Shown here piece by piece: positions 33,417 to 47,800 of a DNA stretch of 64,000 nucleotides (the stretch's first letter is position 1; every line of letters starts with the position of its first letter). A program made the translations under genes and the position numbers. The notes beneath the pieces are model-generated. The model had not been told where the DNA came from, ran no database searches, and worked only from the letters and a program-made list of their open reading frames with translations. Source of the DNA: Rhodotorula mucilaginosa (Eukaryota; Basidiomycota; Microbotryomycetes; Sporidiobolales; Sporidiobolaceae); contig CP137867.1 in the NCBI GenBank assembly GCA_034406715.1, positions 806,001-870,000 on the forward strand, written 5' to 3'.

Positions 33417-35952
33417 ATGACGAGCACACCCGAACTGCGGTCGACGTTCGTTTCGCAAAAAGTGACCGACAAGATTGCGGCACTGCCAGACAACCAGCCG
33501 TACTACACCTTTGAAGTAAGTCCGGTGGGATCTGCAAAGCGTCTAAACTCGCTGACCTGATCCGTCCTGCACCTGGCAGTGCTTTCCGCCCAAGACCGAG
33601 AGCGGACTCGTCAACCTGATCGACCGCATCGACCGGATGTCGGCCCTGAACCCGCTCTGGATGCACGTAACTTGGGGCGCCGGAGGGTCGACGCAGGAGC
33701 GCAGTCTCGAGCTCGCGGGCGCGAGTCAGGGGATGGGACTCGAGACGTGCTTGCACTTGACGTGCACGAATCTCGAGCAAGGCGTGCTGGAAAAGACGCT
33801 CGAGGTGCGTTGCGGGTCCTCTTTCTTGCGCGCCTGCCATATACCTCGAGCAGAGGGTATATGCGCGCGCTTGCAACAGTCCCGAACTCATGGATCTCCT
33901 CTTCACGTTTGCAGCGAGCAAAGGCAGCCGGAATCGTGAACCTCCTGGCCCTTCGAGGAGGTCAGCCCTAGTCGCTCCATACCGTGCACCATACCGTCCT
34001 CATCGCTCACACCTATACCTTGGTAGATCCTCCTCGCGGCGAAGAGTATTGGACCGCGGCGAGTGACGACTTCCAGCACGCCACCGACCTCGTCCGGTTT
34101 GTGCGAGCGAAATACGGCGACACGTTCGCCATCGGAGTCGCCGGTACGTCTCCCTACGAGCTGCGAATGTTATCCGCGGCCACTGACTCCCAACTTCTCC
34201 GCCCAGGGTACCCGGAAGGTCACGCCGACTCGCCCGACAAGCAGGCAGACATCGACTACCTGTTTGAAAAGCAAGAAGCCGGAGCCGACTTTGTCATTAC
34301 GCAACTCTTCTACGACGTCGATGTCTTTTTGCAGTGGTACAAGCGGTGTCGGGAACGAGGTGTGTCCGTACGTCTATCCTCCGCATGCTTGCTAGGCTGA
34401 CCCTGCCCTCCTCGGCAGGAATCACCATTCCGATCATCCCAGGCATCATGCCGATCCAGAATTACCTTTCCTTCCGCCGTATGACCAACCTCTGCGGCAC
34501 GTACATTCCGCCCAACATCCTCGCCGACCTCGAGCGCATCCAGGTGCGCTCCCGGCAGTCTTACTAAAAAAGTGGCGAATTACCGTCTGACCTTTGACGT
34601 TTCAACAGCATGATGATGCAGCCGTGAAGACGTACGGAGTCGAGCTGTCGGTGAAGATGATGCGGCAACTCTTTGAGAACGGGATCCGGGGGTTCCACCT
34701 CTGCACGCTCAACTTGGAGAAGAGCGTCACGCGCGTGCTCGAAGCCCTCAAGTGGGTCGAGCCGGCAGAGACGCGCGTCCGCACGTCTCGACAAAGAGTG
34801 AGTCTCCTTATGGAAGCCTTCGTATCGTCCTTGAAGTGTTTGTCCGACTGACTCCTCCTGATCGCAGACTCTTGCGCCGAACGGCGGACCATTGCCCAAG
34901 GTCGTCAACTCACTCCGACCAGCGCCGGCAGCCGGTGCGAGTGTCGCGGGACCCGATATCGCACGCAAAGACAGCCCGGCGAGCTGGGACGAGTTCCCCA
35001 ATGGCCGGTTCGGAGATGCCAGGAGTCCAGCCTACGGCGAGATGGACGGTTACGGTGTTAGCTTGAAGCTGCCGGTTCGTACACGACACCCTCCTTCTGA
35101 AGCCGTTGACTCGGCGGAGGAATTGACTTTGAGGACCCGTGCCCATACAGCCTGCAGAAGCGCTCCGACAATGGGGTCAGCCTAGGCAGCTGGCGGACGT
35201 CTCGCGGGTCTTCTCCTCCTACCTGCGGGGCGAGCTGCCCTCGAACCCTTGGTCCGAAGAACCGCTCCGAGCGGAAACCGACATGATTGCTGCTCATCTG
35301 ATCGAGATGAACGACAAGCGGCATTGGTGGACCGTCGGATCGCAACCCGCAGTCGATGGTGCCCCTTCCGCAGACGCCGTTCACGGATTCGGTCCGAAGG
35401 GCGGCTACGTCTACCAAAAAGCGTTTGTCGAGTTCTTCCTGACCAAGGAAGAGCTCGACGAGCTCGAGCGCGTCTCGGCGCGGGAGGAGCGCGAGCGGAG
35501 GGAAAAGGGCGAGGGCGACGACGGCCTCGTCAAGTGGTACGCCGGGAACCGCGCCGGCGACTTCCGCAGCAACATGGGTCACGGCGACGTGAACGCGGTG
35601 ACTTGGGGTGTCTTCGGCGCCAAGGAGATTGTCACGACGACGTTGATCGAGGAGATGAGCTTCCGAGCGTGGTGTGTGAGTGCACAGCGATTCCTCTTCC
35701 AGTTCACGTCACGGTGACCCGATAGCTGATGCACCTTGCGCGTTATAGGAGGAGGCGTTCGCGCTTTGGAACGAGTGGTCGCTCCTGTACCCGGCAAAAT
35801 CGGAAGCGCGGACCTTCCTGCGCTCCCTCGCCGACTCGCGTTGGCTCGTCTCGGTCGTCCACCACGACTACAAGGACCGCGACGCCTTGTGGCAATGGCT
35901 CATGCGCCTTCAGCCGGCCGCGTCGGAAGGTGTCGATGCCGAAGGGCGGTGA
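33417..35952 (+). CDS. MET13: Methylenetetrahydrofolate reductase
   Basis: Exons 33417-33515, 33580-33804, 33915-33960, 34027-34143, 34207-34359, 34419-34543, 34609-34797, 34868-35074, 35151-35675, 35749-35952; 629 residues, typical for eukaryotes. Reduces 5,10-methylene-THF to 5-methyl-THF for methionine synthesis, cytosolic. N-terminal flavin barrel: YYTFECFPPKTESG, MHVTWGAGGSTQERS, HLTCTNLE, GIVNLLALRGDPPRGEEYW, FAIGVAGYPEGH, KQEAGADFVITQLFYDVDVF, IPIIPGIMPIQNY and GIRGFHLCTLNLEKSV. The C-terminal SAM-responsive domain is present: NDKRHWWTVGSQPAVDGAPS, FGPKGGYVYQKAFVEFF, NAVTWGVFGAKEIVTTTLIEEMSFRAWCEEAFALWNEWSLLYP (in parts) and WLVSVVHHDYKDRDALWQWL. Ten exons, the most in the window. Which of the two fungal paralogue types it is cannot be told here. 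Confidence 0.96.
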
Positions 35953-36231
35953 AGGCCGGTTTCAACAGTTCGCATGAAAAGAGCGGGCGCGTTCTCGGAC
36001 CGCCGGACGTTTTAGACCGCTATTGACTTGACTAGAAGGGCTTCTTGCAAGGCAGAGTAACTGATATACATCCGTCACAATCGAGGTTTTCGTGGTTTTT
36101 GTCAGCGATGGCGTAGTTCGAGGTTGCGATCGCCGGCTCTCTCGTAACGACTGTTACCCGCTGCTTCTGTTTCCTACGACTCGCTGAACCGCATACTCGT
36201 GCAGTTCCGCAGTCTTTGAATACCTTACAAG
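35953..36231. promoter_or_regulatory. MTHFR 3' flank and glutathione reductase promoter
   Basis: About 280 bases before the in-frame leader described next. It holds an in-frame stop at 36217-36219. The two upstream ATGs seen (near 35973 and 36107) open only very short frames. Confidence 0.45.
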
Positions 36232-36480
36232 CTGGCCTTTGCCCGTAGCCCGTTCCCGCGGTCACTCTCGGCGACCTCACTCGGCTCCTCGCTCTATCAG
36301 TCAGCACGTCCTACAGCCGTTCAGCTCAGCCCGTGCAGCGTTAATCTATCCGCCAAGGCATACTCTCGACTTTCGATCAGTGCCGCATCATCTCGCGCTA
36401 CCCAACTCGTCCGCCGTCCGCCCTTCGCAACGCTCCAAAACTCGAACAACTTCCGCACGTTCTCGCTGTCCTCGCGCAAG
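36232..36480 (+). other. ATG-less in-frame leader of glutathione reductase, mitochondrial-presequence-like
   Basis: Eighty-three codons in frame with the glutathione reductase ATG, without stop or ATG. Translated composition: 11 basic, no Asp or Glu, rich in Ser/Ala/Leu (starts L-AFARSPFPRSLSATS, later YSRLSISAASSRATQLVRR). The end FRTFSLSSRK fits the R-x-F-S pattern found at mitochondrial processing sites. A CTG opens it in the context AAG-CTG-G (purine at -3, G at +4), shortly after the in-frame stop. Reading is direct; use as a start is inference. Confidence 0.65.
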
Positions 36481-38582
<2,102 letters not shown>

Positions 38583-39358
38583 AACGGTGGAGTGGCGTCC
38601 GAACACCTCCGCCGCAGATGCCTTCATGTACGACATTCCAAGACCTCTCGCCTGTAATGGCACATGCCTATATCTTGCAGCGATCCTTTGACCGTGCCCA
38701 ATTCCATCTTGTGCCGCGTTACAACCGGTCGGCATTTGCGAGAAGCTTTGCGTTGCTGTGATCACCGGATTCGTTCACTTCCCGGCGAGTAGCCGTTTGA
38801 GTAAGCTCTACAAGAGTACAGCTCCTCTTGTTCAGCTAGAAACTTCTCGGGAAGAGCGCAATGTCCCAAGGACTGTCCCGCGGCCGAGGCGGCTGCGCTG
38901 ACCCAAAGAAACAGACGCCTCTTCTGCTTTACGGGTCAACTGTCGGGAGGTATAGTCTGTAGCGGCAAAGCTGAGGTTGCAGGTGCTATACCGACGTGTT
39001 AGATCTCGAGAATCGAAAGCACCCGGGTTTGGGGTGATTTGTTCGCAGGAAGACTCCCCCAGGCGAAATGAACCGGCTTCAGCCTCGGCGGAGGACCTCT
39101 TCCCGCGGCGCGAGTGAGAATTTCAGCAGAAAAGCGGGTTGCAGGACGGGTGGCGAGTACCATCCCTACTAACGAATTACACATAGTGGAAGCATCGCCG
39201 AAGATCCGCAAGCAGGAGAGGCGTCGAAAGCGGAGAGCGGGGGTGACATGTTCAGCCGGAGGGAATGCTCGGATGAGGCATGTACGGATGGAAGACAAAG
39301 TACTGGTGCTGCATGGTCGTTGCGAGTGACGCTAGACGTGACGCGAGGCATCAGATGA
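38583..39358. other. Convergent intergenic region between GLR1 and the RNase III-domain gene
   Basis: About 780 bases, long for a convergent gap here. The longest open frame is a 99-codon minus-strand run at 38999-39298 that starts without ATG and shows no domain I know. A 7-bp inverted repeat (38949-38955 with 38986-38992) is present. I see no defensible gene. Confidence 0.45.
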
Positions 39359-40379
39359 TCAAGCGGGAGCGGTGGCGTTCAAGGCTTCGTGCAGATACTC
39401 GTCCAGGGCTGCGGCTCGCGCTGCCGCGATCTCGCCCGCCGAGCCAACGCCGACCACTTGGTCGCCTATCCTGAGGGTCGCCGTCCAACGCCGCTCCTCG
39501 TCGTACTCGTCGATCCACTCGTGGTAGCGAAATCGGGTCACAGCACGTCGACCATTGCCTGTCAGGTTCTCCGCATCTGTTCAGGCAGTCAGACAGCTCG
39601 TAAGAAGGTGATCCAGGTACTGTCAGAAGTGACCAAGTCCGAATCTCACCGAGGACGGGGTCGCCGGTGTCGAGTCGCGGCCGTCTGTTCGCCGGAGCGG
39701 GATTGTCTGAACTTGAAGCGGCTTTGAGCGCTTGCTGGATGTGCACGAATGCCGGGAATACCGACGGCTGCAGAAGTTCTCGCAGGTAGTCGTAGACGGG
39801 CCTTGTGTCGCCGTGGTGGGCCTCGATGAGGCCGTCAACATGTGCCTCGAAGGCATTCGCGGCGGTGCGCTGCTCCTCCTCGGCGGTACTGCGCGGACCC
39901 AGCTGGTTCGGGCGCATGATGAGCGTGTCAAGCAATCCGCAGTGCCAGGCCAGATGTGAGAACGTCCGGTTGGACGTGAGTCGCATGCGAAGATCCTGTG
40001 CAAAACGAAAACTCGGTCAGAGACGCGGACGAGTTGTCTACACACTGTTAAAAGAGATACTCGCGCTCAACTCGCCACACGTGGCTGTTGGCAGGACGGC
40101 CGAGAGGGCCGTACTCGTGAGCCAGTGTAGAGCGGCGTCACCTTTCCACTCGAGGACTTCGTTGCTACCCAGCTCGGCGGGGCGACCATCGCGCTTGTTG
40201 GCGCCGGGCCGAGTCAGACTGCCCTTGTGCGTTCGCGCGCGTACGGCGAGAGCCGGGTCCGGGATGGGCGGCAGGGGCGGCAAAGCGGCGGGAAGGAAAG
40301 GGAGCGACGGCGGCCTCCACAAGGCTGGCGCCTGCTGTCCTTGCTCGGAAGCGCGAACGGGCGGAGTGTCTGGATCCAT
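39359..40379 (-). CDS. RNase III-fold protein with degenerate dsRNA-binding domain
   Basis: Exons 40379-40044, 39995-39650, 39576-39359; 299 residues. An RNase III domain is recognised from the signature NEVLEWKGDAAL (E74, E77, D81, matching NERLEFLGDSIL), SFNSDLRMRLTSNRTFSHLAWHCGL (in parts), and TAANAFEAHVDGL, the second catalytic motif. There the Asp expected in A-D-x-x-E is Asn (N159; E162 kept). The C-terminal 60 residues fit a dsRBD fold (RRWTATLRIGDQVVGVGSAGEIAAARAAALDEYL, in parts) but lack the basic KKxAK helix. Candidates: mitochondrial ribosomal protein mL44-like, or a small Dicer/RNT1-like enzyme. The N-terminal 45 residues are Pro-rich rather than a clear presequence. First donor GTGTAG was chosen because it alone keeps the frame. 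Confidence 0.7.
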
Positions 40380-41014
40380 ACGCAGGGATCTGTGCGGGCA
40401 CGAAGATGCGTGTGAGAGAGGCGAATGGGGCAGCGCGAGAAACACGATTCGCAAATCCGAGCAGGTCGAAGCGAAGCGCAGTCACTCGCGCAGTCGCTGC
40501 GCCAGCGGGTACACCGCACACGGCGAGCGATCCTCCGCCAAAAAGTACGTCCACAACAAGCAACGGCCAGAGCCACTGACGCCCGCGAAAAGCAAGGAAT
40601 TGGTGCGCTCGGCCTTGCTCGGAGTTGGGTTGCGTGATCGTCTCTCGTCTCACACTCAATCGCTGCGGGAAAGTCTCTGATGGGACAGGACGTGAGAACA
40701 CCGAAGCAAAGGCCCAGATTACAATTAGGAGGAGGCGCTACATCGCAGTTCAGAGACAAGGCACATCTTGGAGTACAGCAAGGTTGGGAAGGGCGGGGCG
40801 AGGTGCAGATGTCTCACCGGATGCAATGCACGGACGTCCGAGATGGTGGATGGATTGATGAACGTATGTTACGGATGAAGTGTGATGCCGAGGGCGGTAA
40901 GTGAGGAGGAGAAGCGGGAACAGCGAGTGATTCGTGGCGGGAGAAACAGTGGTGCGGAAGTCGGATTCGTTCGTACTAGTACATGCCCGTATACCTGGCG
41001 TGCGATCAGCGATG
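40380..41014. promoter_or_regulatory. RNase III-gene promoter and TEA-factor 3' flank
   Basis: About 635 bases, tandem minus orientation. The stretch 40720-40960 is purine-rich on the plus strand. No gene or repeat is supported. Confidence 0.45.
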
Positions 41015-43998
41015 TCAGTCCTCAGCCCTCTGGATACGGCACGCGGAAAGTTGGACGTACTTGGTCTTGGCCCCGAGGAGTTGCGAGAAAAAGTCTTGCT
41101 CGAGCTTCGCCTTGGCCTTGTCGGGTGCCTCGAGACGAGCATCTCCCGGCTTCGAAGACGGTGGCTCCGAGCTCGTGACGGGATCGCGAGGGGTGGGCGC
41201 GTTCTCCGGCTCAGTCGGAGCGGTCGAAGCGGACGAGCCCGTGCTGCTGCTCGAGGTCGACATGGCGGGTACAACCTCCGCGGGTACGGTCAACTCGACC
41301 GTGCTCTGGATTCCTTGGAGCTGCTCCGAGGTGGCACGCGAGAACGACTGCGACGAGGCCGCGTCCTGAATCTGGGCGAGCACGAGCTCGTCGGGGGTGG
41401 AAGTGAATGCGCGAAGTGCCTCGGAGGCGGGAGGCAGGAACGCGTCGTGATAGGTGCCATATACCGGCGTGCTGACGCTCGATTGCATCGGAACGGGTGT
41501 GTGCAGACTGTATGTCGCGGCGGGGTCGAATCGAGCATGGGTTGTAGTGACGGCAGGTTCGAATTCGCCGGGTTCGAACTCCGGCTGCGAAACTCCGAGC
41601 AGTGCGGGCGAGTGCAGGTCCCATTCGCTGGCGGCGTTCTGAAGCCAGATGTTCTCGAGTCGAGTCTGTTGCTCTTCCGCAAAGGGATCGTGGAGGACTG
41701 GCGGCGGCGCTAAGGGCGTATGTACAAGCTGTTCCCAGGGCGTCGACGGAGCTGAGCCCTTGCGGATCGGTCCGTGCGAGCTCGGTATCGGCAAAAGATC
41801 CGAGTAGGGAGGGCGGACAAAGTGAGAAGCGGGCGGAATGTGCAGCGACAGGTTCGGCTTGTGGTACGGCGCAAAGGAACGTGACGAGCTCGTGCTCCGC
41901 GACAGGGGTGGCGCCATGTCGCTCATTGCGGTCGGCGACCACGACGCGGGTGGACTCGAGAGCACCGGCATCGTCATCGACCTCGACATGGCGGTCGGCG
42001 GTAGTGGCGGCAACATCGCCGAGGAGAACGAAATTTCCTGAAAGGTCGGCGGCGTTTCGAGGCGGGAGATCTCGACCATGCCCTTGCGAGATTCGTCGTC
42101 CGAGAGTTCGAGATCGTACGCGACGACGAGCACGACGTCGCCCAAGTCGCCGCTCACGCCCATCTCGCTGTCTTCGTCGATAGGCGGGAACGTGCCGCCG
42201 CCCGCAGCGGTCGGCGTGAACGCAAACTCTTGGACGACCGAGAACATGCTCAGGCTCTGCGCGAGTTCGTTACGGGCGTCTCCCGAGCATCCGATGGACT
42301 TGTTCGGTCCGGACGACAGGAAGTGCGACCAGTACGTCGAGGCGAACGGGACGGCGTACGAGAACTGGTGGTGAACGGGGGCCAGTCGCGGAGACTCGGG
42401 ACCGGTGCTCGTCGAACGGACGGGCGTCGCAAGCGGTTCTGCGAATCGGATGACCTGCTCGCCGTGGCAGTAGACCGTCGTGACGACAGTGAGGCTGAGA
42501 GCTTGCGCCGCCCGCAGAGAGATGCGAGTGTCCACGCGCGACGGCCCATCGTCCTCGGTGGCCTCTAGCGGGATGTCGAGGTACAGTTTGGCGTACAGGG
42601 CTTGGCATTGGCGATCTGGTATCGATTCGAGGAGGGCAGAGTAGCGGACTTGGCCAGTCGGGAGGTCCTCGATCGAAATGGAGTTCAAGCTGTCCGATCC
42701 GGACCAGTCACCGTGACAGAGTGTACGCGGGCGCGTCGACTCGTGGTCGTCGTCGCTGACGGGGATGTTTTCGCCGCGCATGGTCATCTCGATCTCGCCG
42801 AGAAGGAACGCACTCGGCGCCGGCGGCGCCAAGGGCGGCGATGACAGGACCGACATGTCCTGGAAAGCGTACGAGAGCTCGGTCGTCGGCGTCGCGGCTC
42901 CGTGAGCGGGATGCAGGACGAATGGCGAGTGAAGCGTGGGCATGCTCTCCGACCGCTGCATCTGTGTCGAGTAGCCCTTCGCGGCGTCGATGTCGATTGA
43001 AGGCGGCGACGGTACCGAAACGAAGGATCCGGGTTGCGCGTACTCCGACTCGTCGCCGAAAAAGAGGCGAGCGTTGTCGCCGACGAACCGATCGGACCCG
43101 ATCTCTGGCTCCGACACGAGTTCCATGACTGAACGATAACGGGGGATCAACAAGCGGGTATGGCGAGCACGAGCTAGCGGGTCAAGGACTCACACTCTGG
43201 GTCGTGGCGGTACATGTTCTTGAGCACTTGGATGTGGCTCGAGACCTGCTTGCGCGAACGTTGCTGCCCCGTGGTCCGGTAGATGTAATTGCTGATGAGC
43301 TCGTTTCGACCGCGCGCCTTTCCGTCGATGAGCAGCTTCTTTCGACCGAGTCGCGGAAGCAGGTGCAAAGCTGGGTGTGGGACAGATGCGAGGGTCAGAA
43401 GGAGCGGTCTGAGCGAGTTTGAGGCCTGCATGAGATGGAACTGACCGTGAAAGAAGGCTTCGTCTACCTCGGGCGGCCACACGTTCTCGCCTTCCCGGCC
43501 GTACCACCGCTTGAAGGAGGGAGGAGAGAGACGTGGCGCCATCGTCGGCGACGAGGGGGCCAGGGGTTCGCAAAGGGTCCGCCGCCGCTTCACCGGACTG
43601 CTTCTGGTCTTGGTCGGGACGACGTCGAGCGATCCGCTCCGTGCAAGCGGACTGGACGCGACGCCTCCTTGCTGGTGCAAGTGTGAAGGAGGTCCAAAGA
43701 TCGAGTGCGCCGAGACTGAACGGGTCATGTCGGGCGATGAGTAGACGCTCGCCGGCGACGACAGGAGTTTTCCCGCATCGCCGTCGCCTCCCGCATCCCC
43801 TCGGCGAGGTGATTGTCCTCGGTACGAGTCGTCGTTCGAGGAGAGGGGCGAAGACGGTGACTCGATCGTGCCGCCGAGGCTGTTCATGCGCGGCGTACCC
43901 TGGACCGGATCAGCGGGGAGAGTTCGCTTGCGCGCGAGCGATCCGCCGCGTGACGCAGGGCTCGAAGCGGGTTGGCGGGAGCTGGGAGACCGCGGCAT
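41015..43998 (-). CDS. TEA/ATTS-domain transcription factor (TEC1/AbaA/TEAD family)
   Basis: Exons 43998-43446, 43370-43194, 43128-41015; 947 residues. The family binds CATTCY-type sites and controls filamentation, conidiation or cell growth in fungi. The TEA domain (about 170-240) is unambiguous once the 75-base intron is removed: VWPPEVDEAFFHALHLLPRLGRKKL, DGKARGRNELISNYIYRTTG and QRSRKQVSSHIQVLKNMYRHDPEFMELV (in parts). The rest is long and Ser/Pro-rich; a beta-rich central region (SLTVVTTVYCHGEQVIRF, GDLGDVVLVVAYDLELSD) resembles the conserved non-DNA-binding half of fungal TEA proteins. Start at MPRSPSSRQ assumes a 5'-leader intron (GTAAGT to CGACAG) upstream; an ATG at 44067 is the alternative. 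Confidence 0.88.
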
Positions 43999-44820
43999 GG
44001 CGTTTCCAGAGCGCTCGTTGCTCTTTACGATATTCTGTCGATGGAATGTGAGCTTCTGCAGAGGCATGCGGCCAGATTGCGCGCGACTTACGAGAAATGT
44101 GCCCCGCCGTCGCGTGCCTGCTGAACACTCCGCCGTTGGGCTAGAGGCGATCCACGCAGTGGCGAAGCAGTTCTGTCCTGTTGGGTCTGATGAAGACTAC
44201 ACTCGCCCGCCGGCAGTGGCTTATACGCGGGGCAAGTCGTGACGAGAGTTGTGTGCGCGGGGTCGGGAAACGCCGTCCTGCTCGACCGGCGAGAGGCAGC
44301 ACCGGGCTGCGCCTGTACAAGATTCACCCGTCCACGCCGATATCAAGCCTGCTCGGCCCACGCGGGCTCTGTCGCGGAGAGAGCGGGAACAAGAGAAGAG
44401 CACGTCGGCACGCGAGCGTTCTCGGGCGGCGGCGATGGATTTCCACAGCTGCAACTCAGGTGAGCCGACACTGGTATTCGTTTGACGCGTACCTCTCTGG
44501 GGACTCGCTGGTAAACGCCGCTATATGGCGCCGTTTGGGCGAGTATTGTCCAGCGCTCGAAGCAACAAAAAAAACCCTTTGTCACGTGATTGCAACACTC
44601 TGCACGTTCTCCAGCTTCCAAGAGACGAGACCCTGACCATCGTCCTGTACTCAAGTGTTTCGCATGTCCCTAGCTGCAACCCGCTTCCATGATCCACTCG
44701 GGCGACCAAGCTGAAAATTTTTCATCGGCCCCACTTTCGGCGGACGACAAGAATCGACTCGCGGTTCTGGCACTGCGGCCTCTCGACCACGAGTGCGTCT
44801 GAGCGCACGCAAGGCTGGAA
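43999..44820. promoter_or_regulatory. Divergent TEA factor / SAC phosphatase intergenic region
   Basis: About 820 bases. On the minus strand a GTAAGT donor near 44090 and a CGACAG acceptor near 44035 mark a likely leader intron of the TEA gene. AT-rich patches lie at 44570-44740. No other gene is supported. Confidence 0.5.
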
Positions 44821-47800
44821 ATGCCTCCCCGACTGTCTGATTCGCCGCTGGCTCTGGTGCACGGCTCTCTGCGCGTGTTCGCCGATGATCAAGGTCTCAT
44901 CATCTGTCCGGCGCCGGCAGCCGACTCGCGCGACCGCTCCGACGAGGCCAAGTCAGCAGTCAGATTGCGCTGGGGCACGAACGCGCCTGAAGCAGTCGAA
45001 TGGCGAGGACCTGCGGACCAGGACGGTCTCGGGGTGCACTGCCTGGGAGGAGTCCTCGCAGGTTTCGAGCGTGAGTCCTCGCCTGCGAGCTCGCCTGATG
45101 AACTCGCACTCCGTAAGCTGACCATTGCGTAACCCACAGGCTCATATCTGATCGCCGTCATTGATTCGGAAACGGCCGCTGAGCTGCCCGAGCCGCGTTC
45201 GAAGAACCATGTCAAAGTCAGCGTCGCCAAGACTGTCATCGCAATCCCGCTCGAATCGCAGCGGCTGGCCGGAGCAGTCTTGCGAAAGCACGGCGAGCGA
45301 CATCGCCTCCGACATAGTCGCCTGGAGGCTGCCGGCCTGCGGACCAAGAAGGACAAGGACGGGTCCGTCTCAGCTACCGATAGCGAAACAGACGACACGG
45401 CCTCGGAACCAGGAGAGGCCGATTCCGACGATCCTCGCGGCCCTCTACCGTCCTCCAGTAGCTCCGTCAAGCGGCCGTTCTGGCAGCGGGGCTTCTCGAA
45501 GAGGAAATCGCCAGCTTCCGAGGGGAAAGACCCGTCGGTTCCGACTTCGAGCGAGGAGGTCGCGCCGTCAGCTCCGGGCCAGCTAGCCGAACCCACGAGC
45601 GCCGATGAAGCAGCATCTGGGGCCGGCAGCTCGCAGGATGCGACAGCCTTGCCCGAACTTGCCGCAACTGCGACCGAATCTCTAGCCGCAGCGGCCGACA
45701 AACCAGCCGTCAGCGAGTCGCAGCACGAGTTGGACGTCAAGCTCGTAGCCGAATGCCTGCGGGTCATGACGGGCTTGTATTTCTCCCACGGGACCGACAT
45801 CACGCGCTCGCTCCAGAGCAAGCACGACAAGGCCGACCCGCTCCGACACACGCCGCGATGGCGTTCGGCGGACCGCCGATTCTGGTTCAACGAGAATCTC
45901 ATGTCGCCGTTCGTACAGGCAGGAGTAAGTAACTTCCCCGCTTTGGCTCCATCTCCTTCCGGGAAGGCGCTGATCGAAGCTGCCACCTTTCCAGCTCGAC
46001 TCTTACGTGCACATCCTCATGCAAGGCTTTGTCGACGAGGTCTCTGTCACGCTTCCAATCGCATCATATCCGGCGCTTTCTTCCGAATCGGATGCGCCGC
46101 CAACTCCCTCGGCAGTCACACTTGAGCTGACAGTGGTCAGTCGCCGTTCAACCGAGCGCCCCGGCTTGCGATATCAACGGCGCGGCATCAACGCCTCCGG
46201 CCAGGTTGCCAACTTTGTCGAAACCGAGTTCATCGTCGAGTGCGAGCGCGAAGGTGCCCAGCACGTCGGCTCGTTCGTACAGACGCGCGGATCAATCCCG
46301 ATCTACTGGTCTCAATCTCCGTGGGCACTCAAGCCCCCACCGGTGCTCGAGCGGACGCCGGAGGAGAGTCGTGCTGCTATGAAGAAGCATCTCGACGCAC
46401 TTCGTGATCGGTACGGCCGGTTGGTGCTCGTCAACCTCGCTGAAACATCCGGGAAGGAGGCGACCGTTGTGAACGCTTACCGCTCAGGAGTCGAGTCACT
46501 CGCATACGACCCTCAAGCGCTTCGGCGAGTATGCGTCTTTCACTTGCTTCCAAGTTCTATGCTGACCTTTCGACCGTGATCAGTTACGTCTCTTTCGACT
46601 TCCACCGGGAGACGAAAGGCTTCAACTACTCGCGCATCTCGAACCTGATCGATGACATCGAGCCAGACTTGACCGAGATGCGGTAAGTCATTGTCGAAAG
46701 AACCTTCGGCTTAGGGCATCTGCTTATTGCGCACTTCCGGAACAGGACTTTCTGGTCGACTCCCGACGAGGTTTTCTCGACCCAGGCAGGCGTCTGCCGC
46801 GTCAATTGCATCGACTCGCTCGATGTAAGTCCGGCCTCTCGTTCACAGCTAGAACTCACGCTGACGACTTTCCCTACCTCTAGCGCACCAATGTCGTCCA
46901 ATCTGCGATTGCGCGATGGGTCTTGAATCAGCACTTGATTCATCTCGGGATCACCTCGGCGGAGGAGAAGGGCATGCACGATGACCTCGACGTCGCTTTC
47001 AACATCCTCTGGGCCGACAACGGCGACGCCATCTCGCGCGAGTATGCCGGCACGTCGGCGCTCAAAGGCGACTTTACACGGACCGGGAAACGAGATTGGC
47101 GGGGCGCGATGAACGAGTAAGTCTCAATAGCCCTGTCAACAACAGACCAATCCCCTTCTGACTGATCTCTAAACGGTCGTATAGTGCAAGCAACTCGATC
47201 GCCCGGATCTTGCAGTCGACCGTGACCGATTTCTTCAAGCAAGCCGCTCTCGACTACATCCTCGGCGTCAACCTTAACGCGTTCCAGGAGTTTGCCGAGC
47301 GACTCGAAACGTCGGACCCGGGAGAGATTGTCCGAGTCGCCGCCGTCCGGCAAGAAGCGCTCGATACCGCTGCGAACGAGGTCCTCGCCGACGGAGAGAC
47401 CAAGGTCGCCGGCTGGGTTCTTCTGTCTCCGTCAGAGATCAATGTCGTCCGGCCTCGAAAGGGCGGTAAATATGAGGAGAAAGTACTCTTACTCTCTCAG
47501 AAGGCAACCTATGTCGTCAGCTACGATTACACGCTCCAGAAGGTAAAGTCGTTTCCATTGATTCTCCCGTCGCCTCGGCCTGCTTCGGCTCACTCTCGAT
47601 TTGCCCTACAGGTCTCGAGCTATATCAGGATACCAAACAGCGACGTCTTGGGCGTCCAGACCGGAACCTATATCATATCTGCCCTCGACGCGAGTGGACG
47701 CGACCCCGTCGAGAACTTTGGCCTCTTGCTGCGGTACCGCGCCTCCCACACGACCGAGCGGATCCGGACCTACTCGCTCCGGACGACTTCCTTGAAGAAG

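Noticed and set aside
32824-33921. 365-codon minus-strand open frame opposite MTHFR
   Set aside because: It is antisense to verified MTHFR exons, contains a repeat-encoded Glu/Arg run from the CT tract, and shows no family signal.
38949-38992. 7-bp inverted repeat GGTATAG / CTATACC with a 30-base loop
   Set aside because: Too short to exceed chance in 64 kb, no tRNA boxes and no terminator-like context.
38999-39298. 99-codon minus-strand open frame in the GLR1 / RNase III gap
   Set aside because: No ATG at its start, no recognised domain, no splice partner seen. I could not link it to rRNA-derived or transposon sequence.
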